DNA of 64,000 nt from Methylobacterium sp. SyP6R (lineage in GTDB: Bacteria; Pseudomonadota; Alphaproteobacteria; Rhizobiales; Beijerinckiaceae): positions 1,364,001 to 1,428,000 of the forward strand of contig NZ_JAAQRC020000001.1 of assembly GCF_019216885.1 (NCBI RefSeq), given 5' to 3'. Position 1 is the first letter of the stretch. The number at the start of each line of letters is the position of its first letter. Below, piece after piece: positions 42,838 through 52,128 of this stretch. A program made the position numbers and the translations under genes. The notes under the pieces were generated by a model that was not told the origin of the DNA, searched no databases, and was given only the letters and a program-made list of their open reading frames with translations.

Positions 42838-45072
42838 TCACAGCCCTGTACCCTTGACCGGGCGCAAGGCCACCACGTTCGCGGCCTCGGGCATCTCCGC
42901 TCCGGCGGGTCCGAGCACCTCGGCGACCTTTCTGGCGAGTTGCTCGCGCTTGAACGGCTTGGAGATGAGATGCACCCCGTCGTCGACCCGGCCATGATGA
43001 ATGATGGAGTTCTCGGTGTAGCCGGACATGAACACGATCCGGACCTCGGGCCGCAGGGCCTGTACCCTCTCGGCGAGTTCGCGACCCCGCACCTTGCCAG
43101 GCAGGATCACGTCGGTGAGCAGCAAATCGATGGTCGCGACGTTGGCGGCAAAGACCCTCAGCCCTTCCTCGCCGTCGCCGGCTTCCAGGACGCGGTAGCC
43201 GAGATCGGCCAGGATCGCGCAGGCGATTTCGCGAACCGCCGCCTCGTCCTCCACGACCAGGATCGTTCCCGATCCGCGTGGCAGATCGACCGGACTGCCG
43301 GACCGCTGGCCCGTCGCCGCCGCGGCCCCGACCGCACGCGGCAGGTAGAGCTTCACCGTCGTGCCCTCGCCGGGCTCGGAATAGATTTTCACGTGTCCGC
43401 CGGACTGCTTGACGAACCCGAACACCATGGCGAGGCCGAGCCCCGTGCCCTTGCCGTCGGGCTTGGTCGTGAAGAACGGCTCGAACACCCGCTTGACGAT
43501 GTCGGGGGTCATGCCATGGCCGGTGTCGGAGACCGCCACCATGGCGTAGTCGCCGGGCACGGTTTCGGCGTGCCGGCGGACATAATCGTCGTCGAGGACC
43601 TTGTTGCCGAGCTCGATGGTGAGGCGGCCGCCGCCCGGCATCGCGTCGCGGGCGTTGAGCGCGAGGTTCAGGACCGCGCTCTCCAACTGCGCCGCGTCGG
43701 CCATCGCGGGCCACAGCCCGACGGTCTCGACGTAACGGACATCGATGGTCTCGCCGAGGGTCCGCCGCAGCAAGGGTATCAGGTCCGGCATCGTCGCGGC
43801 GAGGTCGATGGCCGACGGCGCGAGCGGCTGCTTGCGGGCGAAGGCGAGGAGCTGGCCGGTGAGCGTCGCCCCGCGCTGGGCAGCCCAGGATGCCCGCTCT
43901 ATCCGCGTCTGGAGCCTGGCGTCGCCGTCGAGTTTCGCCCGGATGAATTCCAGGTTTCCGAGGATGACCTGAAGCAAGTTGTTGAAATCGTGCGCGATGC
44001 CGCCGGTGAGCTGGCCGATGGCCTGCATCTTCTGAGCCTCGCGCAGCACGCCCTCGGCCTGGGCGCGCTTGGTCATGTCCGAGATGGTCAGCACGAAGCC
44101 GCCGTCGGGCATCGGCGTCCGGCGGATCTCCAGGTGGTGCCCCTCCGCGTTCTCCCGCTCGTAGGTGACGGCCTCGCGGGGATTCCGGCTGCCGTGTCGG
44201 ACCTGGTCCTCGGTCTCCAGAGCGGGACGCCCGGGTTCGCCGGTGTGCTCGACGAAGGCGCCGTAGGTCGTGCCCCGTCGGACCATCGCCTTCGGCAGGT
44301 CGAGTAGCACTTGGAAGCACTCGTTCCAGTTCGCGAGCTTGCGGTCGGGCCCGAACACCGCGACGCCCTGGCTGAGGCTGTCGAGGGTGGTGCGCAGGCG
44401 CAGGGCCACAGCCCGCTGTTCGGTCTCGGTCCTGTAGGAACGCGACCACGCCTGGTTCAGGAGGCGGGCCGCCCAGAGCAGGGTGAGGACCGCCAGCACG
44501 GAACCGGCGATGACCATCCAGCGCACCCAGGTCGCACGGGCGTCGTTCTGCACGAGGCGCTCGTCGAGGAGCCGCTGCTCGTCGGCGAGCATGGTCGCAA
44601 GAATGGTTTCGGCCTCGCGCATGTGGTTGCGGCCGGCGTCGCCGTTGATGATGCGCAGCGCCGCCTCCAGGCCACCGTCGCGGCGCGCCTGAAGCGTCTG
44701 GGCGAGTTCCTCCAGCTTGTGCTGGATGGCCGGGGCCAGCGCCCGGATGCGCTCCTGCTGCGCGGGGTTGTCGGCGGTCAGCTTCTGGAGCTCGCCCTGG
44801 AGAAGGCCGAGGCGGTCGCGCGCGACGTCGTAGGGGCCGAGGTACTCGGCCCTGCCGGTGAGGACGTAGCCGCGCTGGCCGCGCTCGGCGTCGCGCAAGG
44901 CGATGGCGAGGTCCTTGGTGGTGTCGAGCACCTGATAGCTGTGCCGCGACCAGGTGCGAGCGTCGCGCGAGGCGTTCAGCCGCTCCCAGGTCGCCGCACC
45001 GACCAGGGCGAGGATGGCGATCAGCACGCCGAGGACGAGGACGTTAGCGCGCCTGACGAGGTACTGGGTCAT
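42838..45072 (-). CDS. CHASE3-type membrane hybrid histidine kinase, 744 aa
   Basis: A first membrane helix (about 10-27) and a second (about 185-203) enclose a periplasmic helical CHASE3 domain with LRDAERGQRGYVLTGRAEYL. Then come a PAS domain (about 225-335), HisKA ([14 protein letters not shown], His 361), the HATPase (LNARDAMPGGG, GTGLGLAMVFGFVKQ) and a receiver (ILVVEDEAAV, Asp in LLLTDVILPG). It is an inner-membrane sensor of an unknown stress. It forms the last member of the sensor cluster; 280 bases of noncoding DNA separate it from the LOV kinase. Confidence 0.9.
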   Translation of the reverse strand: MTQYLVRRANVLVLGVLIAILALVGAATWERLNASRDARTWSRHSYQVLDTTKDLAIALRDAERGQRGYVLTGRAEYLGPYDVARDRLGLLQGELQKLTADNPAQQERIRALAPAIQHKLEELAQTLQARRDGGLEAALRIINGDAGRNHMREAETILATMLADEQRLLDERLVQNDARATWVRWMVIAGSVLAVLTLLWAARLLNQAWSRSYRTETEQRAVALRLRTTLDSLSQGVAVFGPDRKLANWNECFQVLLDLPKAMVRRGTTYGAFVEHTGEPGRPALETEDQVRHGSRNPREAVTYERENAEGHHLEIRRTPMPDGGFVLTISDMTKRAQAEGVLREAQKMQAIGQLTGGIAHDFNNLLQVILGNLEFIRAKLDGDARLQTRIERASWAAQRGATLTGQLLAFARKQPLAPSAIDLAATMPDLIPLLRRTLGETIDVRYVETVGLWPAMADAAQLESAVLNLALNARDAMPGGGRLTIELGNKVLDDDYVRRHAETVPGDYAMVAVSDTGHGMTPDIVKRVFEPFFTTKPDGKGTGLGLAMVFGFVKQSGGHVKIYSEPGEGTTVKLYLPRAVGAAAATGQRSGSPVDLPRGSGTILVVEDEAAVREIACAILADLGYRVLEAGDGEEGLRVFAANVATIDLLLTDVILPGKVRGRELAERVQALRPEVRIVFMSGYTENSIIHHGRVDDGVHLISKPFKREQLARKVAEVLGPAGAEMPEAANVVALRPVKGTGL

Positions 45073-45407
45073 GGTATCCTAGTTGCGGCCGCAGCTTACT
45101 ATTTGGTTCACGTCAGCGAGCGCGGTGCCATATTGGTCGCTAGTGAGACCTTGAGGCAATGCCCACTCGTGCGTCCAAGGTCAGCCCATGCGCCGCGATG
45201 CGGGCCTTTTACGGGCGCCGCGAACCGGGATCGTGGGACGCATCCCTCCGCGGACGCACTGAGTTTCCTGCTCTCAGCCGGCCCAGCGGGCATACCGGCC
45301 CTCGTTCCACGGTTCGAAATAACGCCCGAACGAGACCCGGACGTCCATCTACGCCTTGAGCATGACCGGTGTGGTGGGTTCATCGTTGCAGCGCGGCGCC
45401 GCGGATA
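45073..45407. other. Upstream region of the CHASE3 kinase, no gene seen
   Basis: The region directly upstream of the kinase start includes CTAGTTGCGGCCGCAGCTTACTATTTGG and should hold its promoter. Open frames on both strands have poor composition. No repeat or RNA structure is evident. Confidence 0.35.
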
Positions 45408-45900
45408 TCAGGGCCCGTGGCCCGGCAGACTCTCTGACGGCGTCAGGGGGAACCCCGCTCTACGAGAAGCTCGGCTATTTCCTTTATGATGCGGTCCGAG
45501 AACTCCTCGGCGCAGAAGCGGTCGAGCTGGATCTCGACCTTGGCGAGCTAAGCCTGGACGCGGACGTCCTCGGCCTAATCGGCTTTGGACCGGGCGTCCA
45601 GCGCGTCGTTCCCGGCATAAGGATCTTGTAGCCTCCCGTCCCGACCACTCCGTGCAGAGGCAGCTTGCGGTCGGATAGCGGATATTCAAGTAATTGTAGC
45701 TGAAGGTCCGCTAATGGCGCACTGCAGACGTCCCCGGTCACTCGCCGCGCGAGGGACTGGCGCCCCGCCCTGGTCCGGGCGTACTCGCAGAGCTGCGAGT
45801 CGGGTTGGACGCTTACCGTCACCTTGATCACGCCGAGCTTCAACAACTGCTTCGTCGTCACGCTCTCGGTGTTGTGGCGTAGGCCCTGTTCGCTCACCAC
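45408..45900 (-). pseudogene. Decayed gene of unknown family
   Basis: The upstream frame reads SVTTKQLLKLGVIKVTVSVQ and LEYPLSDRKLPLHGVVGTGG YKILM; a second frame then gives NDALDARSKAD, stop, AEDVRVQA, stop, and LAKVEIQLDRFCAEEFSDRI. The good composition on both sides of the stops, and a frame change near 45620, show that it was a single gene. Neither part matches a family I know. Confidence 0.45.
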
Positions 45901-46173
45901 GTCCTTTAGGCAGCCTACGATGGGACGTTACTGGCAGGCGCACTGAACGCGGCACGGGTGCCTCGAACCGCGTGCTGCTCACGCGGCTTGGCAGGGGGCC
46001 TTCAACGCAGACGACTGAGCCGACGCGGCCAGTTGCAGGCGCTCCAGCTCGTGGGCAACTGCAACCTCGACGTAGCGGTCGTCAGCCAAGGCACCAGCGC
46101 CGGGCCTACGGGCTATCGTTGACCGTCACCGCGTTGAGGCGGCCAGAGAGCCCCGGGGTGCGTGACCTCGGCC

Positions 46174-46572
46174 CTACAGCTCGGACTCGGCCACACCCAT
46201 CAGGATGCTCTGGACTTTGGCATCGAGATTTTCTCCAGTCACCCTCTCTGGCACCGTGCCAATCGCAGCGAGCGCCATCGTCAGCGACATCGGATCCAGG
46301 AACGCACGCGCCTCCCGCACCGCGGCGGCCAGCAGCAGGCTGGCCATCATCAGCGCATCCACCCGTTGCAGCGTGCCGTCGGCCAGCCAGCCTCTCAGGT
46401 CAGCGCGCGCCGCTACGGTGGCCCGAGTGGGCCGTCCGAACGCCCCCGGTCCTTCAGGGGGGTGAGTCTTGCGGGTGCGCCGGGCAGGAACGCTGGTGCA
46501 AGGTGCCTTGCTGGTCGCAGGGTTAGCGATCTGCTGGCGCTTGCGGGCGATGCGCCTGGGTGCCTTGGTCAT
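46174..46572 (-). CDS. Hypothetical protein, 132 aa
   Basis: A basic N-terminal tail (MTKAPRRIARKRQQIANPAT, then RRTRKTHPPEGPG) leads to a helical C-terminal half (RVDALMMASLLLAAAVREAR, LDPMSLTMALAAIG). The tail could bind nucleic acid. I do not recognise a family. It lies 86 bases downstream of the 236-aa gene on the same strand, so the two could be co-transcribed. Confidence 0.55.
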   Translation of the reverse strand: MTKAPRRIARKRQQIANPATSKAPCTSVPARRTRKTHPPEGPGAFGRPTRATVAARADLRGWLADGTLQRVDALMMASLLLAAAVREARAFLDPMSLTMALAAIGTVPERVTGENLDAKVQSILMGVAESEL

Positions 46573-46658
46573 GCGGGTCTCCTAACAAATACGGCGGGTG
46601 GATACGGTCGACGGTCGTCCGACCGCCGCCAGGGGCGGCGAGACCACCGTCGTGACTC

Positions 46659-47369
46659 CTAATGAAGTGCCGAACGGGCGAGGTACGCGCTTATGTCAGC
46701 GTTGTCCTCGTCCGAAAGGAAGTCGTGGAAGTGCAGCGCGCCCTCGTTCTCGCTATACATCCCGATCTGCTTGGCCGCTTTGCTCCATGCGTTGAGGATG
46801 TCCCGCCCAATCCAGTCTTCGAAGGTTTCGGGCCCCACGCTCGCGTTCTCGGCTCGATTGAGGTGGTGGCTGAACGCGTCGCACAACTTCTCCTGGGCCG
46901 GAGTCGTCGGCTTAGCAACCCGTGCAATCATGGTGGACGCCAGCCGAGATGCGCCTGCCGTAGTGGCCGCACTGTCTGCAACACCGCCATTGACCAGGGG
47001 CCTCGGGTGCGTCCCGCCCGGCCGGTTGTTGAAAGCGCGCAGCAGGATATAGGCGTGTCTTAGGGGATGCTTCGTAGGCAGCGGCAGGATCTCGACCTTT
47101 TTTGACGGTTTGAGAAAGGGCAACGGGTGCTTCTGGACCTTCTGCAGCTCGAACATCGTGAGCACGTCGTAGAAGAGCATTGTTCGCTCGAGGGTATGCG
47201 CGATACCGCCGACCGCACCGCTGGCCATTCTCCAAGTTAGTTTGCTCTCAGTAGTCGAGAGCACGTAGGTGCTGTGCTTTTCGGAAAAATACCACTGACC
47301 GCGGAGTTTGCAGAAGTGCGCGATGTTAAGCAGATCTTGTATTTGCCCCGTGAATTGCGCCGAGAACAT
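46659..47369 (-). CDS. Conserved hypothetical protein, 236 aa, paralogue of 10975-11685
   Basis: GGAGG six bases before the ATG supports the start. The length is exactly that of the paralogue at 10975. Shared blocks are LTWRMASGA, EILPLPTKHPLRHAYILL, RAENASVGPETFEDWIGRDI, LNAW, and LSDEDNADISAYLARSALH at the very end. The middle third diverges and is rich in Ala, Thr and Gly. No catalytic or membrane motif is evident. The FEDWIG..ILNAW core and ARSALH end look like the conserved functional region. Confidence 0.75.
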   Translation of the reverse strand: MFSAQFTGQIQDLLNIAHFCKLRGQWYFSEKHSTYVLSTTESKLTWRMASGAVGGIAHTLERTMLFYDVLTMFELQKVQKHPLPFLKPSKKVEILPLPTKHPLRHAYILLRAFNNRPGGTHPRPLVNGGVADSAATTAGASRLASTMIARVAKPTTPAQEKLCDAFSHHLNRAENASVGPETFEDWIGRDILNAWSKAAKQIGMYSENEGALHFHDFLSDEDNADISAYLARSALH

Positions 47370-47858
47370 GCTAGCCTCCGTATCAAAGTTAAAACGCTGA
47401 CGGATCCCGATTGCGCCGGATCAATAACACTTTACCCAAGAGGCGCCACAGGATGAGCGCTCTTATTTTGATTTTACCGAATAGCCTATCACGCTAGTGA
47501 TCGAAGCTACCGGTGGCACGACCCTGTGTTCGTCAAGCGCCCGAACCAGCGGCGCACTGTCTAAATCGCGAGGCTTCGAGCGTTAGGCAGCGTATTCTGC
47601 AGCACCTATAGGATCGCGTTCAGCACCGCGTAACACCCAGCGCCAGGACGGCTTATCCGGAAGATGGTGGGCAATTGCGATGACAGTACCGTTTGCTCGG
47701 TGTCGATCAGGTAAGTTGCGTGTGGCAGAGTTTAGCGCTGGCGAATAAGATCCCCAACGTCCGACGTCTGAAAATCATGCTACCTTCAAGGCCACACGAT
47801 GAAACACGGCTTTGAGGTAGCGGAACAAACTACGAACTCCACAGGGGAACGTGCGCGA

Positions 47859-47873
47859 ATTTTCGATACGAAA
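47859..47873. promoter_or_regulatory. Palindromic 15-mer shared with 50091-50105
   Basis: ATTTTCGATACGAAA contains the inverted repeat TTTCG-ATA-CGAAA. An identical copy lies 25 bases upstream of the 259-aa gene in the neighbouring integrative element. Two identical palindromes within 2.3 kb suggest binding sites for a single regulator, perhaps the AlpA-like protein. Confidence 0.4.
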
Positions 47874-47875
47874 AA

Positions 47876-47902
47876 GCTGGGAGGGGGCAGCCCCCTCCCA
47901 GC
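47876..47902. repeat. Perfect 12-bp inverted repeat
   Basis: GCTGGGAGGGGG (47876-47887) and CCCCCTCCCAGC (47891-47902) surround CAG. It lies about 60 bases past the end of the small gene at 47963 on the minus strand and could end that transcript. No T tract is present. It resembles the hairpin at 10893-10916. Confidence 0.5.
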
Positions 47903-47962
47903 CCCTGCTCACTCTGCCCCGCGGGCTCGCGGATATCCGATGCACATACGGCAGTTAGGCGT

Positions 47963-48187
47963 TCACGATCCGCGCGCGAAGACTGCAGTGAAGCGACGCT
48001 GTAGTGGGCCGGGCCGCCCCTGAAAGCAGACCGTACCAGTGCTCGAACACCAGTTCATGATCTCGCCAGAGGATGAACGGAATTGATGGCAGCCTGCCGA
48101 TTCAAGCGGGCGCCACTCTCCGAATATGCCGCAATCTCTGACAATTTTTTCCAGCCGCTTGTAAGAACCCGCATATTTTTGCTTCAT
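47963..48187 (-). CDS. Small conserved mobile-element protein, 74 aa
   Basis: MKQKYAGSYKRLEKIVRDCG IFGEW followed by HQFRSSSGEIMNWCSSTGTV and FQG fits a type of small phage- or plasmid-borne protein I recall with a GEW....Q.R...G..LNW..STGT..FQG pattern, of unknown function. The C-terminal 15 residues are not conserved. It lies 86 bases downstream of the HUH-like gene on the same strand and is probably the last gene of that element. Confidence 0.55.
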   Translation of the reverse strand: MKQKYAGSYKRLEKIVRDCGIFGEWRPLESAGCHQFRSSSGEIMNWCSSTGTVCFQGRPGPLQRRFTAVFARGS

Positions 48188-48273
48188 CGCATTGCCCTCA
48201 CTACCGACAACGTCGTCAGCGAGAGGTATTTACCGAATAGAACTTCGGCACGAACTCAGAAGCCGAGACGCGC

Positions 48274-49104
48274 TTACCACGTCAAAGCAGATGCAAGCGC
48301 CTGCTTCAGAATTGGTCGGGCCTCACCTCCGGCCAGCGTAAGATCCGGCAGTGTCAAGTTGCGCATCTCTTTATAGAGACGAACGGAATTGATTCCGTTT
48401 ATGACGCGTTTTTGTTGAGCGAGAGAACCTGTTTCGCGCCGCCAAACCTGATATTGCTTGTAAGGTGTTTTGCCAGTGTACCAAATGATTTGGCGAAGAT
48501 CCGGCGGTCGGATCTGCCGCCAATCTACTGCAGTGGCATAAGGCAGGTAAGCACTCATCGTCGGACGAACATTCATCGCCCACTCGTCGAGTTCGCGCGC
48601 TGACGTATTCCAGACAATGACATGAGCGTGCCAGAGGATGAAACGCGGAACGTGCTCAACCCTCTGCGCAGAGACGTAGAAGGCAGGGTCGAGCATCCCG
48701 AGGTAGTCTAGGCCCCGCAGCGCGCTACGGTAGCGGCGGCGAACGCTATCAATCGTGAGCGCGGGACGCCAGCCCCGCTCGCTGCCGGTAGGATAGGCGA
48801 TTTGCTCCTCGTCGATCAGGGTGACGAAGAAAACGGGAATGCGCGGCTCCCAGTTGGGAGCACGGGCACCGACGTGACGGCACAAACCCGCGCCCAGCGA
48901 GCGCATCCAATACTCACGGGCGTAGGGGTTCTGTGTGCCAAGCTTGCCAGCCTGGCGGCGGCCAAGGCGACGTACTTCGCGTTCGGGCCGGTCGTAGACC
49001 TGCTGATGGTAGCCCCGCAGTCCCTCTATGAGGCGGGCGGCTTGGGCGTGCTCGCGCACGGAAAAGCGAGCAAATGCTGAGCGTTGCATCATGATGAACA
49101 CCAT
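48274..49104 (-). CDS. HUH-type replication-initiator-like protein, 276 aa
   Basis: FILWHAHVIVW holds an HxH motif of HUH endonucleases; 60 residues later QIIWYTGKTPYKQYQVW resembles the motif with the nicking tyrosine and lysine (Y..K..Y). It begins with a basic N-terminus (QRSAFARFSVREHAQAARLI). It is shorter than the HUH-like protein of the left element, and outside these motifs I see little similarity. The genes upstream on the strand are an AlpA regulator and an integrase, so it is likely the nicking enzyme of an integrative element. An ATG at 49092 is an alternative start. Confidence 0.55.
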   Translation of the reverse strand: MVFIMMQRSAFARFSVREHAQAARLIEGLRGYHQQVYDRPEREVRRLGRRQAGKLGTQNPYAREYWMRSLGAGLCRHVGARAPNWEPRIPVFFVTLIDEEQIAYPTGSERGWRPALTIDSVRRRYRSALRGLDYLGMLDPAFYVSAQRVEHVPRFILWHAHVIVWNTSARELDEWAMNVRPTMSAYLPYATAVDWRQIRPPDLRQIIWYTGKTPYKQYQVWRRETGSLAQQKRVINGINSVRLYKEMRNLTLPDLTLAGGEARPILKQALASALTW

Positions 49105-49286
49105 ACCGACATAGACATATCAGTACTTTACCAAGCATCAACAATGCTCACTTTCATCGTATTAGTCGTATATACAAGCGTTCGCACACCGCGTTCAAAA
49201 TACTCGCCTTTGAAAATGCGGAGGACCGGACGGCATAGCCGTCCGGTCCCACCCATCGTTTAATCAGATGCCGTAGATTGGCGGTA

Positions 49287-50066
49287 CTATTCGCTTTCGT
49301 CGTCAGAGGCTTCGCCGGGGAGAACCTCGTACTCCACAAGGCTCCAGGACATCGGACTGGTCGGGCCACGCTTGCCCCAGCAGATTTTCACAAGGCGAAT
49401 CTCACCATCCTCCGGTTCGCCCTCAAAGTCGTCCCATTCCTTCTTCCACAGATTGATTTGGAGCTGGACAGTGTGGGGACCATCGTTTGCGACTCGCGCG
49501 CTGCCCGCTTCGCGGCGCTCCTTCGGCTTGCCAGCCGCCTTGGAAGTCGCCTTGTTCTTGGTAGCGCCGAGCGCCTCATCCTGCGATGACCGCGTTGAGG
49601 TCGTCTTCACCTTCTTCTGACGGGCGCGCTCCTCCTTTGCCTTTTGGTAGGCGTTCTCGAAACCATTCTCGGCCTTGATAAACTCAGCGCACTCTTCCGG
49701 ACTCACCTCCTCTTTAACAAGGAACTTGATAAGGGTCACAGTCTTGGACAGCGTGCTGGGCAGGATGTCACTGCCAGAACAGCCCAGCTTGACCACGCAG
49801 CGGGCGACATACGACCGGAAGTTCTCTTCCGTGAGCGACAAGAGCTTGTTGTCGCCCTCAAAGCACTTTGCCTGCCGCCACTCGCAGAAGAGATCGTAAT
49901 CGTCGCGCCCGGCGTACACCATAGCCAGCAGTCCGGCGGTCCGGCCTCGGAGAGCAGCATGGTAACCCCGCTCACCATGGCGGATCTCTTGCTTAAGATC
50001 GCGCATGTAGCGGCGCGGATCGCGCCGCCCGCTGTCGAAATCGTTCACGTCAAAACCGTTCGACAT
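49287..50066 (-). CDS. Element-associated protein, 259 aa, unknown
   Basis: The start MSNGFDVNDFDSGRRDPRRY is set at 50064-50066 because the longer frame upstream overlaps the AlpA gene in poor composition. The N-terminal 130 residues are folded (ERGYHAALRGRTAGLLAMVY, DYDLFCEWRQAKCFEGD); a lysine-rich linker (about 145-190) follows; and the C-terminal 65 residues (VQLQINLWKKEWDDFEGEPE, VKICWGKRGPTSPMSWSLVE) form a second domain. It may be a DNA-binding accessory factor for the HUH protein, judging only by position and charge. Confidence 0.65.
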   Translation of the reverse strand: MSNGFDVNDFDSGRRDPRRYMRDLKQEIRHGERGYHAALRGRTAGLLAMVYAGRDDYDLFCEWRQAKCFEGDNKLLSLTEENFRSYVARCVVKLGCSGSDILPSTLSKTVTLIKFLVKEEVSPEECAEFIKAENGFENAYQKAKEERARQKKVKTTSTRSSQDEALGATKNKATSKAAGKPKERREAGSARVANDGPHTVQLQINLWKKEWDDFEGEPEDGEIRLVKICWGKRGPTSPMSWSLVEYEVLPGEASDDESE

Positions 50067-50090
50067 GTTTGCGTCCTGCGTATTAGAGGG

Positions 50091-50105
50091 ATTTTCGATA
50101 CGAAA
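50091..50105. promoter_or_regulatory. Palindromic 15-mer upstream of the 259-aa gene
   Basis: ATTTTCGATACGAAA is identical to 47859-47873 and centred on TTTCG-ATA-CGAAA. Placed between the AlpA-like gene and the 259-aa gene, it is a candidate operator controlling the replication module. Confidence 0.4.
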
Positions 50106-50166
50106 TTCATTGAGTTCGATCGTCGCGGCGGAGTGCCTCGTCGCCACTCCGCCGCGGCAATGGGGA

Positions 50167-50400
50167 CTACTCGACACCCTCCGCGAGCAAGCGCCGGATA
50201 TCCTCAACACGGTAGACGCGGATACGCGGGCCGAGGCTGACCGGCAGCGGGAAGCGGCTGCCACGGTGGGCGAACCAAGTCGAGCGGGAGACGGGGATCA
50301 GGTCCAAGACGGTACCGAGGCGCACGAAGCCGATCTTGGGCAAGCCATCTGCGTCAATCGCTACCTCACCCAAGTTTTTAACATTGTTTTTCTCAGTCAT
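50167..50400 (-). CDS. AlpA-family transcriptional regulator, 77 aa
   Basis: The sequence GFVRLGTVLDLIPVSRSTWF followed by HRGSRFPLPVSLGPRIRVYR and VEDIRRLLAEG is the AlpA helix-turn-helix with the W/R-containing recognition helix and the wing. AlpA proteins activate excision or integrase genes of prophages and integrative elements. It lies between the integrase and the HUH-like gene. The first 20 residues are a variable leader; a later start cannot be excluded. Confidence 0.85.
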   Translation of the reverse strand: MTEKNNVKNLGEVAIDADGLPKIGFVRLGTVLDLIPVSRSTWFAHRGSRFPLPVSLGPRIRVYRVEDIRRLLAEGVE

Positions 50401-50959
50401 CTGATAATCTCCGTGACGGGGCGCCGGCCGGCAAAGAGAGATTTACTACACACCGATCCGCACGCGGAACTCGTCAGAAAATTTTGAGGATACTTATGTT
50501 GCTGCGAATTTGCCGGGTCGCCTCGGATTCAGCCCCGTCGGACGGACGAGTGATGCGGCGGGCCGGCTTGTCAGCGTCAAAGGGGAAGGGCCTGTACATA
50601 CGTGAAGGCCGTTCGCCAGATCCCGGCTAGGCGCCCAGTCGCCGTTTTGTGTTGGGGCGACCGCCGCACTGCTGACTGTCGCAGCCGTGACTGGTATGTG
50701 CGTGTGGCGGGTACCCAACGCAGAATTCTACGCATCTGCCGCGCGCGCCGTTCACCGTTCCGAAACCGCGATATTTTCGATCTACTACCGACCGACGGGG
50801 CGTAGATGCCAGCGGCCCCTCAAAACTCAGCTGCTGCGGATTGAAGCGATGGATATATGAAGCGGACCCACAGAAATCGCAGACCCAGCTCAGAAGATAT
50901 GCAATATAAAAATATAATATTTGTGATTTTTAGTAAATAAAGCATGTTTTTTAGCTACA
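50401..50959. other. Gap inside the right element, no gene seen
   Basis: About 560 bases with short frames of poor composition. The 50880-50945 part is AT-rich. Promoter elements for the AlpA-like gene probably lie at 50401-50480. No tRNA or hairpin was found. Confidence 0.35.
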
Positions 50960-52087
50960 CTAGGATGGAGATGAATATCTATTTATCAGATCAATATTCT
51001 GTTTTATTTGTTTTTCTTGAAGATCCGCACGCGCGTTTTTATAACCATCGGCAATGATTTCAGGAGAAAACGAAAATACCTTGGGTAATTCGAACGGTAC
51101 AGGGGCAACGCTGAAAATATCAGCTCCATAGTCGTACGGTTTCTGCTCTGGGTGGCATTGGTCTAGGATTCCCTCCACCACGAAGCGCGCCCGCCCGCAC
51201 CATTCTAGCATCAGATCGCGATGCTTTGTGTACGTGGATCGGCAGGCAACGATCTCGTGCAGCAGCGTTCGGCCGGGCTCCGTTGGCAGAGAGGCTGCAG
51301 CATAGGCATAGGCATAGGCGATGGACGCCCGCGAGGCATTCCATGATTTGACAATGTTTGTTTCAGCCCGTAGCTTGTATTGCGCAGGCAATTTTCCATC
51401 TTTTTCGGGCTTGATGGCAGGGCCAGCTTTGACTTTTACTCGTAGCTCCTCCACGAATAATCGGCTACTCGGTGCGCCGAATGCGGTTTTGACCAACGCC
51501 GCTCCGGCATCCTTACTTGGAATGTGGTAAGTTTTTTTATCGGGCAGATGCGTAAGATGATAATGGTGTAGAGCTACTAAATGCACCGCTTCCAACATCT
51601 CGGTGGCGTGTGACAGCAGGGTGCGCTTAAACGTTGGGCGTGACATCGCTCGCAGAATGCGGGGAGCGCCTCCGATAGGATAGAAGACCTCATCGTTGAA
51701 GCGTCGATCGGTTCCAAGCGTTAACCCGACCACATCACCGACCAGCCTATTGAATCCGCTGGCCTTCTCGCGCCAGGGAGCTTCGGCCGCTTCAATAGCT
51801 CTGGCTACGCTGTAGACCATTGCGTCCTCGCGTAGCTTGCGAAAGCCGGGGCAGATTACCCAAGCGCAGAAGCCGGCGTGTAAGATTGCTTTGTGTCGAT
51901 GGAAATGGCTGGGGCCAGAGTCGAGAAGATAACTTGCGATCGCTCGTGGATCGAAATTCTCCCAGGCATAATCAATGAACGGGCGCAGGGGGGTCGCCTG
52001 CTCCGTCGCTTTCCAATTCGCGCACAGGCGCCGGCGACGCGGAGTTTCGGCTTTCTGTGCCTCTCGGCACGGCCCACCATCCGTCAC
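50960..52087 (-). CDS. Element-associated hypothetical protein, 375 aa
   Basis: The product has ordinary composition (YLLDSGPSHFHRHKAILHAG, VLRKLRE-like helices, MLEAVHLVALHHYHLTHLPD) and several His-rich stretches, but no catalytic motif that I can name. It begins 41 bases past the integrase stop, so the two are probably one operon, as often seen for genes next to P4-type integrases. The first 30 residues look less conserved and the true start may be further in (TEQATPLRPFIDYAWENFDP). No membrane helix is visible. Confidence 0.65.
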   Translation of the reverse strand: MTDGGPCREAQKAETPRRRRLCANWKATEQATPLRPFIDYAWENFDPRAIASYLLDSGPSHFHRHKAILHAGFCAWVICPGFRKLREDAMVYSVARAIEAAEAPWREKASGFNRLVGDVVGLTLGTDRRFNDEVFYPIGGAPRILRAMSRPTFKRTLLSHATEMLEAVHLVALHHYHLTHLPDKKTYHIPSKDAGAALVKTAFGAPSSRLFVEELRVKVKAGPAIKPEKDGKLPAQYKLRAETNIVKSWNASRASIAYAYAYAAASLPTEPGRTLLHEIVACRSTYTKHRDLMLEWCGRARFVVEGILDQCHPEQKPYDYGADIFSVAPVPFELPKVFSFSPEIIADGYKNARADLQEKQIKQNIDLINRYSSPS

Positions 52088-52128
52088 TGAAGTTCGCTCC
52101 CGAGGTCACCGCCGGATATATGCGCGTG

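Larger units (their letters stand above)
47370..47962. other. Intergenic region with two palindromes
   Basis: No gene is supported. It contains the 13-base palindrome TTTCGATACGAAA (47861-47873), shared with the second integrative element, and the 12-bp G/C hairpin at 47876-47902. A plus-strand frame at 47799 crosses both and is probably not a gene. Confidence 0.45.

Noticed and set aside
42818..44449. 543-codon frame overlapping the CHASE3 kinase on the same strand
   Set aside because: Arg/Pro/Gly-rich and motif-free; the kinase frame holds all recognised domains.
47799..48023. 74-aa plus-strand frame
   Set aside because: It crosses two palindromes and overlaps a better-supported minus-strand gene (47963-48187).
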